DNA of 36,095 nucleotides, taken from NCBI GenBank assembly GCA_945787885.1, contig CALZJF010000024.1, positions 1-36,095 on the forward strand, read 5' to 3'. Each line of letters begins with the position of its first letter. The stretch's first letter is position 1. Source of the DNA: an uncultured Bacteroidales bacterium (GTDB lineage: Bacteria; Bacteroidota; Bacteroidia; Bacteroidales; Bacteroidaceae). A program made the translations under genes and the position numbers. Shown in pieces: positions 8,736-16,733 of the stretch. The notes beneath the pieces were generated by a model, which was not told where the DNA came from, made no database searches, and saw only the letters and a program-made list of their open reading frames with translations.

Positions 8736-9146
8736 GTGAACGTACTCCTTCTTTCCCTTTTGGCTTTAGGTATTTTCGCTGCCATCCTGAGCATTGCACG
8801 GCAGTGGTGGCACTCGTTGCATCGTGGCGATGAGGGCGAAACCCACGTGGTGAGGCAACGCCCGACGGACTGCTGCGGACAGCACGAGGTGTGCGAGAAA
8901 GAAAGTCTGCTGGCTGCCGTCAGCAAAGGTGTTGATTATTACGATGATGAAGAGCTCGACCGTTTTGCCAGACGCCCTGCAGAAGCCTACACCACAGCCG
9001 AAGTGGAGGAATTTGAAGAGATACTTTCTACGCTACGCTCTGAGGATGTGGCAGGATGGGTGCGGTCGTTGCAGCTCAGGGAAATAGAGTTGCCCCTCCC
9101 CCTCCGCGACGAAGTAATCCTCATCGTTGGCGAACGGCGCGAATAG
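8736..9146 (+). CDS. Conserved hypothetical membrane-anchored protein
   Basis: The 136-residue protein starts at GTG 8736 and has one hydrophobic segment (residues 2-20), which should anchor it in the inner membrane. The rest is acidic and soluble. A CCGQHEVC cluster at about residues 46-53 could bind metal or be redox active. YYDDEELDRF, EVEEFEEILSTLR and DVAGWVRSLQLREIELP follow. I believe similar proteins sit in many Bacteroidales genomes without a known function, but this is from memory. It lies 74 bases ahead of the PorW/SprE-like gene on the same strand. Confidence 0.7.
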   Translation: MNVLLLSLLALGIFAAILSIARQWWHSLHRGDEGETHVVRQRPTDCCGQHEVCEKESLLAAVSKGVDYYDDEELDRFARRPAEAYTTAEVEEFEEILSTLRSEDVAGWVRSLQLREIELPLPLRDEVILIVGERRE

Positions 9147-9220
9147 TCATGGCGCACGTTGCCCAAATAATTTTTTTTTCATCCCCCCTCCCCCTTGTTT
9201 CTTTTGATTCATAGCTCGAT

Positions 9221-12200
9221 ATGAAGCGTTTCCCCCTGTTCCTGTTGCTTGCTGCTTTGCTGGTAGCGTCCTGCTCCACCAAGAAGAATACGGCATCGTC
9301 GCGAAAGTGGCAAGCTTTCGTGACGCGCTACAACGTCTATTTCAATGCCGAACAAGCCTATATCGAAGGAAGAAGCGCACAGGACAAAGGACTGAAGGAG
9401 AACTATACCGACCTGCTGCCGCTCTTCGGCGTTGGCTACGAAAAGCAACGCTCACTCGGAAAAAGCAATTTCGAGACCGCCGTCACGAAATGTGAGAAGG
9501 CCATTCAGCTACACAGCATCAAGAAAAAGCCTGCCACTGATGCCGGAAAGACGAAGACCGACCGGCAAAAGGCATGGCTCAGCCGCAAGGAGTTCAACCC
9601 GTTCTTGAAAAACGCATGGCTGCTCATGGGAAAGGCGCAGTTTCAGCAGGGAAATTTCTCAGAAGCTGCCGCCACCTTTTCCTATATCACGCGCTTCTAT
9701 GCCCCAGAGCCTGCCGTCGTGGCAGAGGCGCGCGTATGGTTGGCACGATGCTATGCCGAGCTCGATTGGTTCTACGATGCAGAAGATGTGTTGCGCAGAA
9801 TGGAGCGCGACACCTTTCCGCAGCGTCTGAACAGCGAGCGCGACCTCACTATGGCCGACTGGCACATCCGTCAGGAGCAGCTGGAGGACGCTTTGCCCTA
9901 TCTGCAGCGGGCTGCAAGGAAAATGAAGGGGAAAGTGCGCAAGGCGCGACTCTACTATCTGCTCGGACAAACCTATATGGCACTCGATCGCAAGGACGAT
10001 GCCTATAAGGCACTGGGAAAATGTATCGCCCAGAACCCCTCGTACGAGATGACTTTCCACGCCAGAATCTTGCAGACGGAGGCTATCTCTAATGCCGCAA
10101 ATGCCAAATCGATGGTGAAGCGTCTGCGCAGAATGGCGAAGAGCGATATCAATAAGGACTATCTGGATCAGGTGTATTATGCCATTGGCAATATCCATCT
10201 GCTTCAGGGAGATACCGTGGCGGCCGTCAGTGCCTACGAGACGGGACGAAAGAAAGCCACTCAGCGGACACTCGAAACGGCGGTGTTGCTGCTGCGACTG
10301 GGAGAAATCTATTGGGACCAGCGCAGATTCGACAAGGCACAAGGTTGCTATACGGAAGCTATCGGATTGATAGACAAGGAATTTGAAGATTACAACGAAA
10401 TCAATCGGCGCTCGAAAGTGCTGGATGCGCTCGTGCCTCCCACCTCTGCCGTTCATCTTCAGGATTCGCTGCAATGGCTGGCGAGCATCAGCGAAAGTGA
10501 GCGCGAGGCAGCCATTAACCGTGTCATCGAGGAGCTGAAGAAGCGCGAGGAAGAAGAGCGGAAGGCGAAGCGCGATTCCGCAGCTGAGGCCAGACGCGGA
10601 GAAATGGGCGACGACGGCAGCGACGGCGGCAGCAGAAACAATCGTAACGCGGCGGCGGCAGGCGGAAACGGCTCGAAAGAGTGGTATTTCTACAATATCC
10701 CCTTGGTCAATGAGGGCAAGCAAGCCTTCCGGAAAAACTGGGGAAATCGTAAAAACGAGGACGACTGGCGACGCAGCAACCGCACCGTCTTGGCCAACGA
10801 TGCCCATGAAGCATACGATTATGCCGCAGAAGATAGTCTGGAAGCACTGCGACAGGCCACTGCCGACTCCCTGCTTGCGACGGGAATGAGCGAACGAGAG
10901 GTGAAACGATGGTTCAAGGAGCGCGAGGAAGAGGCGGCGGAGGCAGAACGCGCTGCTGCCGAGGAGGAGAAGAACGACCCCGTCAACGATCCGCACCAAA
11001 TGGAATACTATCTGGCACAAATACCATTTACGCCGGAGCAAAAGGCAGAGTCAGACTCCATCATCCGGGAATCGCTCTTCGAAGCTGCCGTCATCGAAAA
11101 AGATCAGTTGGAGGATTTCAGTCTCGCCGCAGAGACCTTCGGACGTTTGCAGCGGGATTTCCCGCAATTCTCCAAGATGGACGAGGTGTGCTATCAGCTC
11201 TTCCTGCTCTATAACCGCTGGAGCGAGAGCGAGCGCAGGCTGGGAAATGCGGCAATGGCAGGGCAATATCGCGCGAAAGCTGATGCCTATCGCGAACAGT
11301 TGCGGACAACGTATCCTGACTATGCCATGACCCCCGTCATCTGCGACCCTGATTTCGAGCGAAATGCCCGATATGGCAGAGAATTGGAGGATTCGCTCTA
11401 TACCCTCGCCTACGACGCTTATCGGAAAGGCAACCGCGAACGTGTGGAAGAGTTGTATGAATATGCTTCTACCACCTTCCCGAAAGGTCTGAACCGCCCG
11501 AAGTTCATATTCGTGCATGCCCTGTCGAGACTCGGTGTGGCCCACGCCGACACCGTAAGTGCGGAGCTGCGAAACTTGGTACAGGAATATCCGAAGAGCG
11601 ATGTCGCAGAGATGGCTGGCATGATCGTCAAAGGCTTGGAGGCTGGGCGCGGCATTGGCAGCGGAAGCTTTGACATAGCCAGCCTTTGGAACAGACGCAC
11701 GGCTGAGACGGCGGCCGACAATGCGGCGGCAGGCGCTGACCGCGCTCTTACGCCCGACCGAGACATTCCCTTCGTTTTCCTTGTGGCGTATCCCACGGGA
11801 ATGAATTTGTTCGACTTGCCAGAGGGCAGTGCGCCATCGGCGAACGATGATATGCTGCTCTACAATCTGGCACGCTTCAACTTCTCGGCTTACGTGTTCC
11901 GAGGCTTCGACATCGTAAAGGACAGGCAGCCCGACATCACGCAGTTCCGCATCAGCGGTTTCCGCTCGTTCGATGATGTGCATGGCTATGCGCAGCGAAT
12001 TTTCCACGAAAAGGAATTGGCTGACGTATTGCGAAAAACGCGTATCGAGCTGATTTCGGAGCAGAATTTGCAGAAACTGGGCTCTCTCTACACCTTTGAA
12101 GACTACAGGCAGTTCTATGATTCTTGCTTCGTTCCTCTCGACATCAACCCCGAACTCCCCTTAGAGTTTGAGCCTGACGATGACGCGGCTGAGGCGGCAG

Positions 12201-12790
12201 ACTATGAGGAGAACGTTCCCGATGCCAGCCTCTATCTGAACCCTGAAGAAAATCTCCCCGAAAACAACGAGGAAGGTGCGGAACAGTCCGTTCGGGAGTC
12301 CGAAGAAATGACGACGGACGACGAGAAGACTGGTACGACCGAAGGGGAAGAGGAGTATTACGATGAGGACGAGCCTTCCCAGTCTGCTGACGACGACGAA
12401 ATCATCGTGGTAGATGATGCTCCGTCAAGGAAGTCCGCGCAAACGGGCAAGGACGACGACGAAATCATCGTGGTAGATGATGCTCCGTCAAGGAAGTCCG
12501 CGCAAACGGGCAAGGACGACGACGAAATCATCGTGGTAGATGATGCTCCGTCAAGGAAGTCCGCGCAAACGGGCAAGGATGATGACGAAATCATCGTGGC
12601 AGATGATGCTCCGTCAAGGAAGTCCGTGCAAACGGGCAAGGATGATGACGAAATCATCGTGGTAGATGATACATCGTCAAAGAAGTCCGCGCAAACGGGC
12701 AAGGACGACGACGAAATCATCGTGGTAGATGACGCTCCGTCAAAGAAGTCCGCGCAAACGGGCAAGGACGATGAGGAGTACGATGAATAA
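9221..12790 (+). CDS. PorW/SprE-like TPR lipoprotein with C-terminal repeats
   Basis: The 1189-residue lipoprotein (lipobox VASC, Cys18) opens with TRYNVYFNAEQAYIEG and NYTDLLPLFGV, the conserved start of PorW (Porphyromonas) and SprE (Flavobacterium). TPR-like helices run to about residue 420. A low-complexity Gly/Asn stretch near 470-485 precedes WYFYN, a WGNRK motif and DDWRRSNR, another hallmark of this family. In type IX secretion PorW/SprE links the outer membrane translocon to the inner membrane motor; homologs also occur where that system is incomplete, and no other type IX gene is in this window. It is longer than the roughly 600-870 residues I recall for characterised members, the excess being charged linkers and an acidic tail of six 21-residue repeats. 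The start follows a poly-T stretch. Confidence 0.75.
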   Translation: MKRFPLFLLLAALLVASCSTKKNTASSRKWQAFVTRYNVYFNAEQAYIEGRSAQDKGLKENYTDLLPLFGVGYEKQRSLGKSNFETAVTKCEKAIQLHSIKKKPATDAGKTKTDRQKAWLSRKEFNPFLKNAWLLMGKAQFQQGNFSEAAATFSYITRFYAPEPAVVAEARVWLARCYAELDWFYDAEDVLRRMERDTFPQRLNSERDLTMADWHIRQEQLEDALPYLQRAARKMKGKVRKARLYYLLGQTYMALDRKDDAYKALGKCIAQNPSYEMTFHARILQTEAISNAANAKSMVKRLRRMAKSDINKDYLDQVYYAIGNIHLLQGDTVAAVSAYETGRKKATQRTLETAVLLLRLGEIYWDQRRFDKAQGCYTEAIGLIDKEFEDYNEINRRSKVLDALVPPTSAVHLQDSLQWLASISESEREAAINRVIEELKKREEEERKAKRDSAAEARRGEMGDDGSDGGSRNNRNAAAAGGNGSKEWYFYNIPLVNEGKQAFRKNWGNRKNEDDWRRSNRTVLANDAHEAYDYAAEDSLEALRQATADSLLATGMSEREVKRWFKEREEEAAEAERAAAEEEKNDPVNDPHQMEYYLAQIPFTPEQKAESDSIIRESLFEAAVIEKDQLEDFSLAAETFGRLQRDFPQFSKMDEVCYQLFLLYNRWSESERRLGNAAMAGQYRAKADAYREQLRTTYPDYAMTPVICDPDFERNARYGRELEDSLYTLAYDAYRKGNRERVEELYEYASTTFPKGLNRPKFIFVHALSRLGVAHADTVSAELRNLVQEYPKSDVAEMAGMIVKGLEAGRGIGSGSFDIASLWNRRTAETAADNAAAGADRALTPDRDIPFVFLVAYPTGMNLFDLPEGSAPSANDDMLLYNLARFNFSAYVFRGFDIVKDRQPDITQFRISGFRSFDDVHGYAQRIFHEKELADVLRKTRIELISEQNLQKLGSLYTFEDYRQFYDSCFVPLDINPELPLEFEPDDDAAEAADYEENVPDASLYLNPEENLPENNEEGAEQSVRESEEMTTDDEKTGTTEGEEEYYDEDEPSQSADDDEIIVVDDAPSRKSAQTGKDDDEIIVVDDAPSRKSAQTGKDDDEIIVVDDAPSRKSAQTGKDDDEIIVADDAPSRKSVQTGKDDDEIIVVDDTSSKKSAQTGKDDDEIIVVDDAPSKKSAQTGKDDEEYDE
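12389..12766 (+). repeat. Six in-frame 63-bp tandem repeats in the PorW/SprE-like gene
   Basis: The units start at 12389, 12452, 12515, 12578, 12641 and 12704. Each encodes 21 residues beginning DDDEIIV and ending QTGK. The first three units appear identical except for synonymous changes at the boundary, while units 4-6 differ at a few codons (Val to Ala, Ala to Val, Ala-Pro to Thr-Ser, Arg to Lys). The length is a multiple of three, so gain or loss of units keeps the frame. Confidence 0.97.
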
Positions 12791-12895
12791 TTACTCCAAA
12801 TAAAGTCGTAAGAATCAGTTTATGACAAGCGTCAAATGTGTAGCTGTGGTGAAAAATCTGTGTTTTTCAACCCTTCTACAGAGCTCCTGCTTCCC

Positions 12896-12979
12896 AAGTA
12901 ATCATTTTCACCCCTAAAAGTGATTATTCTGACCCCAGAAAATGGCCATTTTCCCCTTCAAGATGGTCACTCTGAGAAG
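12896..12979. repeat. Degenerate tandem array, four units of about 21 bp
   Basis: Units at 12896-12915, 12916-12936, 12937-12958 and 12959-12979 share the pattern AARRTRRTCATTYT followed in three of them by ACCCC or TCCCC. The first unit shares the exact 13-mer AAGTAATCATTTT with the array at 24204-24290. Confidence 0.7.
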
Positions 12980-13018
12980 AAAAGTTCAGTAGAAGTAAGG
13001 CATCTTACTGTAAAGGTA

Positions 13019-13199
13019 GGTTCTATAAATTAGCTTGCGATGTATTTGCGACTATCGTGCCGCAGGTTTTTGTTTTTCACGAGGGAGCGTAGCGGGCTAC
13101 GTGACTGAATGAAAGACAAAAAGATACGGTGCGAGAGGCGTGAAGACATCCAAGCAAAACAGAAACACTGCCTTACATTGAAAACTAATTTATAGAACC
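13019..13199. mobile_element. MITE-like non-coding element, copy 1
   Basis: A perfect 15-bp terminal inverted repeat, GGTTCTATAAATTAG at 13019-13033 and its complement at 13185-13199, bounds about 181 bases with no reading frame. A GTAGG/CCTAC match lies just outside, offset by three bases at the right end. Inside are a GTAGCGGGCTAC palindrome and a decayed longer inverted repeat. A second copy, about 94 percent identical over 131 bases by eye, begins at 35967. No clear target-site duplication is visible. The type call is inference from the terminal repeats and the second copy. Confidence 0.75.
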
Positions 13200-13404
13200 A
13201 ACCTACAATAATTTTATTGCCTACTTATCGTTCTCTCAATGACAATACAGGGCCTTCGGATGGATGTTTGGCAGTCGTCCTACCCCATGCCCAAACGCTG
13301 AGGGCAAGCTGTAATGGCAAAGGGAATGTGAAGAGCCGTCGTCGTCATAGCCTGCAACTTCCCTTTCAGCGAATGTGAAAACCTTATTTTCATACACCCC
13401 ATAA

Positions 13405-15018
13405 ATGGAGAATATCAAAATTATGCCTCCCAAGAAAACAACCTCCCCCTCTTCCACGTCCTCGGCTGCCGGAAAATGCCAAGCCTGGGCGGTGTATGCC
13501 GTAGGATTCGTGCTTCTCTTCGTCTTTTGCACCGTAGTTTATGGCGAAGTCTTTGCACAAATAGCGGCAGAAAACTTTGTCTGCGCTGATGCAGAAGCCA
13601 TGACCTATGTGCGCAGGATGCCCTTCGGCATGGTGTTTTGGGCTGCCCGTTATGTCTTGTTGGTCTTTCTGAACAAGTGGGTGGGCGGTCTGCTCATGGC
13701 GCTGCTCCTCACCCTCTCGGCATGGCTTTTTGACCGCACGCTGGCACGGCCTTTCCGCTGCGCTCCAATGTTGCGCGGCATTGGGTTCCTGCCCGTCGTC
13801 GGACTGCTTTCGTGGATGGTCTATCGTGGCTATAACCTGTATTTCCGTTGCGAAATCTCCACCTTCGTCATCCAGGTCTTCCTTCTTTTCTTCGTGAGCC
13901 TCGTTGTTGCTGTCGTCGGATGGCTTGCATTTCGTCGCAATGCCCCCTCGGAGGCTTCAGGAGGCCTGCGCCGGCTGCCTCTTTGCGCCCTCGTGGCTCT
14001 GGCAACCTACGGAGGCCTGACGTGGCAAGCGCTTGTGAAAGGCGAAAATGTGCGCCTCACCTGTGCCATGCAAAACCGTGTGGCGGAGGGAGATTGGGAG
14101 AGCGTAGCAGAATTGGGACGCTCGGCTTATAATCCTACACGCTCCGTGGCAGCCTATTATGCCATTGCACTGCTGCAGCAAAACCAATTGTTGGAACATA
14201 TTTTCGATATTCCTTTTAACTATCCCAAACTGCAGTTGGACTACAATGCAGGCGACGATGAGGGCGTGAACTACATAGCAGACTGTAATTTCTTTGCCGG
14301 GCTCCCCAATAGTGCCTATCGGACTTCGATGGAAAACCTCGTAGTCGTAGGGCCGCGCGTGAATATATATAAGCGCATGGCCCTTTGTGCCATACTCAAC
14401 GATGAGCAGAATCTGGCGCGGCGCTATCTGCATCTCATCGGTAAGATGCCGTTCCAGCAAGATTTTGTAGAGTGCTTTTCGCCCTTTGTGGGGCATATTG
14501 ACCAGTTGCTGAAGGACCCCGTCTTTGCCAACGTATATAGTCGTTACCCCACGGATATAATGATGGAGCAGCATTGTCGGCAGCCCGTCTTCTTGGGCTA
14601 CAACGCCATCATGATGCGAGGCAGCGATGCCAGCCTTGTGACGAGCGTAGCCACCGCCATGTATAGCAAGAGCATGGACAATTTCCTGATGCGAGTCGGC
14701 GTGCTTGCGCAGAAGCAGTCGCTCCCGCTCTGCGTTCAGCAAGCCCTGCTGATAGCCAGTCTGCGGCGCCCCAACCTCCTCGATGCTTATCCGCAAGTGC
14801 GCGATAATGCCATGCTTGCCAGCGAGTTCAAGCGGTTTTCACAAGACATCTCGCCCTTCATAGCCCCAGCCGGCTCTGATGATGAGACGAAACGCGAGTC
14901 GTACCGACGCATTGCTGAGGAACTCCGTGAAGACTGGCTCGGCACCTATTACTATTATTATTACAGTGGAAACATTGACCAGACTGTCAGCAAGTCCGAA
15001 CAGCATGGTGTAAACTAA
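13405..15018 (+). CDS. DUF6057-like polytopic membrane protein
   Basis: The 537-residue protein has about six hydrophobic segments in its first half (near 27-47, 73-90, 92-109, 123-141, 152-176 and 190-208). A soluble C-terminal half follows, rich in helical hairpins such as RSVAAYYAIALLQQNQLLEHIF, which suggests a TPR-like fold. It resembles the uncharacterised DUF6057 family of Bacteroidales; the family name is from memory. The C-terminus has a run of six Tyr (residues about 516-521). The stop is six bases before the next gene, so the two are almost surely one operon. Its function is unknown; the pairing suggests an inner-membrane partner of the downstream lipoprotein. Confidence 0.7.
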   Translation: MENIKIMPPKKTTSPSSTSSAAGKCQAWAVYAVGFVLLFVFCTVVYGEVFAQIAAENFVCADAEAMTYVRRMPFGMVFWAARYVLLVFLNKWVGGLLMALLLTLSAWLFDRTLARPFRCAPMLRGIGFLPVVGLLSWMVYRGYNLYFRCEISTFVIQVFLLFFVSLVVAVVGWLAFRRNAPSEASGGLRRLPLCALVALATYGGLTWQALVKGENVRLTCAMQNRVAEGDWESVAELGRSAYNPTRSVAAYYAIALLQQNQLLEHIFDIPFNYPKLQLDYNAGDDEGVNYIADCNFFAGLPNSAYRTSMENLVVVGPRVNIYKRMALCAILNDEQNLARRYLHLIGKMPFQQDFVECFSPFVGHIDQLLKDPVFANVYSRYPTDIMMEQHCRQPVFLGYNAIMMRGSDASLVTSVATAMYSKSMDNFLMRVGVLAQKQSLPLCVQQALLIASLRRPNLLDAYPQVRDNAMLASEFKRFSQDISPFIAPAGSDDETKRESYRRIAEELREDWLGTYYYYYYSGNIDQTVSKSEQHGVN

Positions 15019-15024
15019 GCAACT

Positions 15025-16596
15025 ATGAAATCTCGTTCAACATTCCTATCCTTGCTCGTACTCGTTCTCCTCGTAGCCTGCAAGCCTGAGGCTGTAGTGC
15101 CTGCCGAGAGCGTTGCCGTTTCAGAAGCGGCTGATATCTATCCTGAATATCGCGATGTGATGGTTCCGCCCAACATCGCCCCCCTCAACTTCATGGTGCG
15201 CGGTGAAGGCGATGCTTTCGTCTGCCAGATGAAGACTGCCCGTGGCGCGAAAGAACTCGTGGCAGCTGCGGGCGACGACGGGAAAATCATCTTCGACACC
15301 TTGGCGTGGCGTGAACTTTTACTGGAGGCACGAGGTGGAGATATTGAGGTCAATGTCTATTCGCACCGTGGAGATGCTTGGCTGCACCATCCTGCCTATA
15401 CCATTTCAGTGGCGAAGGAGGAAATTGACCCCTATCTGACGTATCGTCTCATAGAGCCTTCGTTCGAGTTGTATCGACAGTTGGGCATCTATGAGCGCGA
15501 CATCACCCGTTTTGAAGAGCGCCCCATCTATGAGAACAACGATGTGTATGCCGAGGACGACAATCACTGCATAAACTGCCATACACCACAGCAGTACGGC
15601 GAGACGGGGCTGAGCCTTTTCCACGTGCGTGCCCAGCATGGCGGAACCGTCTTTATTCAGGGCGACAAAGCCCGGCGACTGAATATGCGCAGCGATTCCA
15701 CATTGGGAAATGCCGTCTATCCTGCATGGCATCCTGAGAAACCCTGGATTGTCTTCTCCTCGAACAAGACGGGACAGTCCTTCCATATCGCTGACCACGA
15801 TAAGATAGAGGTGGTGGACTACGCGTCCGACCTCATCTTCTATGACGTTGAAAACAATAAAATCTCTAACGTGCTGAAAACTCCGGTAGAGATGGAGACC
15901 TTCCCCACTTGGGCTCCTGACGGCAAACGCCTCTACTATTGCTCTTGCACCTATCAACCCTTAGCCCATTTGCCCGACACACTCCAAGGCGAGGCCCGCG
16001 ATTTAGCTTGCTCCGACAGTGTGATAGCCAACTATCGTGATGTGCGCTATCGGCTGATGTCGCTCGACTTTGACCCGCAAACCCGTCAATTCTCCACTCC
16101 GACGCTTGTGCTCGACTGTCCAAGCATGGCGAAATCTGCCACGCTCCCCCGCGTTAGTCCTGATGGGCGTTGGTTGCTCTTCACCATGGCAGACTTTGGG
16201 CAGTTCCATATCTGGCACAGTTCGTCCGATCTCTACGTCATTGACCTTCAGGCCATAGCCGCAGGACAGCAGCCTGCCGAGGCAATGCGCCCACTGTCGG
16301 CTGCCAATAGCGACAATGTGGAGAGTTATCATACGTGGAGCAGCAATGGTCGCTGGATAGTCTTCTCCTCGCGGCGCGACGATGGCAGTTATACGCGTCC
16401 CTACATCTGCTATTTCGATGCGGAAGGCCATGACCATAAGCCTTTCCTTCTCCCGCAGGAAGATCCCGAACACAATCTGCTCCGCATGAAGAGCTATAAC
16501 ATTCCGGAGTTCTCGCGCAAACCTGTGGGTGCCACCACAGAGACCATCCGCAATGCCGTCTATGATGACGATGCCGTGCAGCGCGTGCAGAATTAG
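15025..16596 (+). CDS. TolB-like beta-propeller lipoprotein with a c-type heme motif
   Basis: The 523-residue lipoprotein (lipobox LVAC, Cys19) has an N-terminal beta-rich region, a single CINCH heme c attachment motif (Cys182 to His186) and then PD40/TolB-like propeller blades. Examples of the blades are YPAWHPEKPWIVFSSNKTG, FPTWAPDGKRLYYCS, PRVSPDGRWLLFT and YHTWSSNGRWIVFSSRRDDG. The N-terminal region also carries FELYRQLGIYERDITRFEERPIY just before the heme site. Similar proteins in Bacteroidales are annotated only as TolB-like or PD40; the substrate and any electron partner are unknown. It follows the DUF6057-like gene by six bases, and a long hairpin lies downstream. Confidence 0.75.
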   Translation: MKSRSTFLSLLVLVLLVACKPEAVVPAESVAVSEAADIYPEYRDVMVPPNIAPLNFMVRGEGDAFVCQMKTARGAKELVAAAGDDGKIIFDTLAWRELLLEARGGDIEVNVYSHRGDAWLHHPAYTISVAKEEIDPYLTYRLIEPSFELYRQLGIYERDITRFEERPIYENNDVYAEDDNHCINCHTPQQYGETGLSLFHVRAQHGGTVFIQGDKARRLNMRSDSTLGNAVYPAWHPEKPWIVFSSNKTGQSFHIADHDKIEVVDYASDLIFYDVENNKISNVLKTPVEMETFPTWAPDGKRLYYCSCTYQPLAHLPDTLQGEARDLACSDSVIANYRDVRYRLMSLDFDPQTRQFSTPTLVLDCPSMAKSATLPRVSPDGRWLLFTMADFGQFHIWHSSSDLYVIDLQAIAAGQQPAEAMRPLSAANSDNVESYHTWSSNGRWIVFSSRRDDGSYTRPYICYFDAEGHDHKPFLLPQEDPEHNLLRMKSYNIPEFSRKPVGATTETIRNAVYDDDAVQRVQN

Positions 16597-16637
16597 CGTG
16601 CTCTTCTCTTCTTGAAGTGTTCTTCTTTTTCGTAGAA

Positions 16638-16699
16638 CCCATCAAGCCCACGACTCCCCGATTGCATTCATACAATCGGGGAGTCGTGGGCTTGATGGG
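16638..16699. terminator. 27-bp perfect hairpin between convergent genes
   Basis: Positions 16638-16664 pair perfectly with 16673-16699 around an eight-base loop. It sits between the ends of the propeller gene (+) and the Rpn gene (-). Neither side has a clear T tract, so it is a non-canonical terminator, a processing site or a remnant inverted repeat. The inverted repeat is certain; the terminator role is inferred. Confidence 0.6.
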
Positions 16700-16733
16700 G
16701 GTATCAATGAAATATCGCACGAAGGCAGTCTTC

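Larger units (their letters stand above)
12791..13404. other. Intergenic region carrying repeats and a MITE-like element
   Basis: No gene is visible. In order it holds a weak hairpin (12848-12872, no T tract), four degenerate 20-22-base repeats (12896-12979), an inverted-repeat element (about 13017-13205) and about 200 bases of leader before the DUF6057-like gene. No clear promoter was found for that gene. Confidence 0.6.

Noticed and set aside
9659-11041. 460-residue minus-strand frame inside the PorW/SprE-like gene
   Set aside because: Antisense shadow of a long, well-supported gene; no family features.
12358-12765. Minus-strand repetitive frame opposite the 63-bp repeats
   Set aside because: Its repeats follow only from the in-frame repeats of the sense gene.
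12389-12766. Tandem SUMO-interacting motifs aimed at host cells
   Set aside because: The DDEIIVVDD pattern resembles such motifs, but the protein is an envelope lipoprotein with no sign of delivery to host cells; kept only as a remark.
12896-12979. CRISPR array
   Set aside because: Units are degenerate and contiguous, with no conserved repeat separated by unique spacers and no cas genes; the arrays at 8594 and 24204 fail in the same way.
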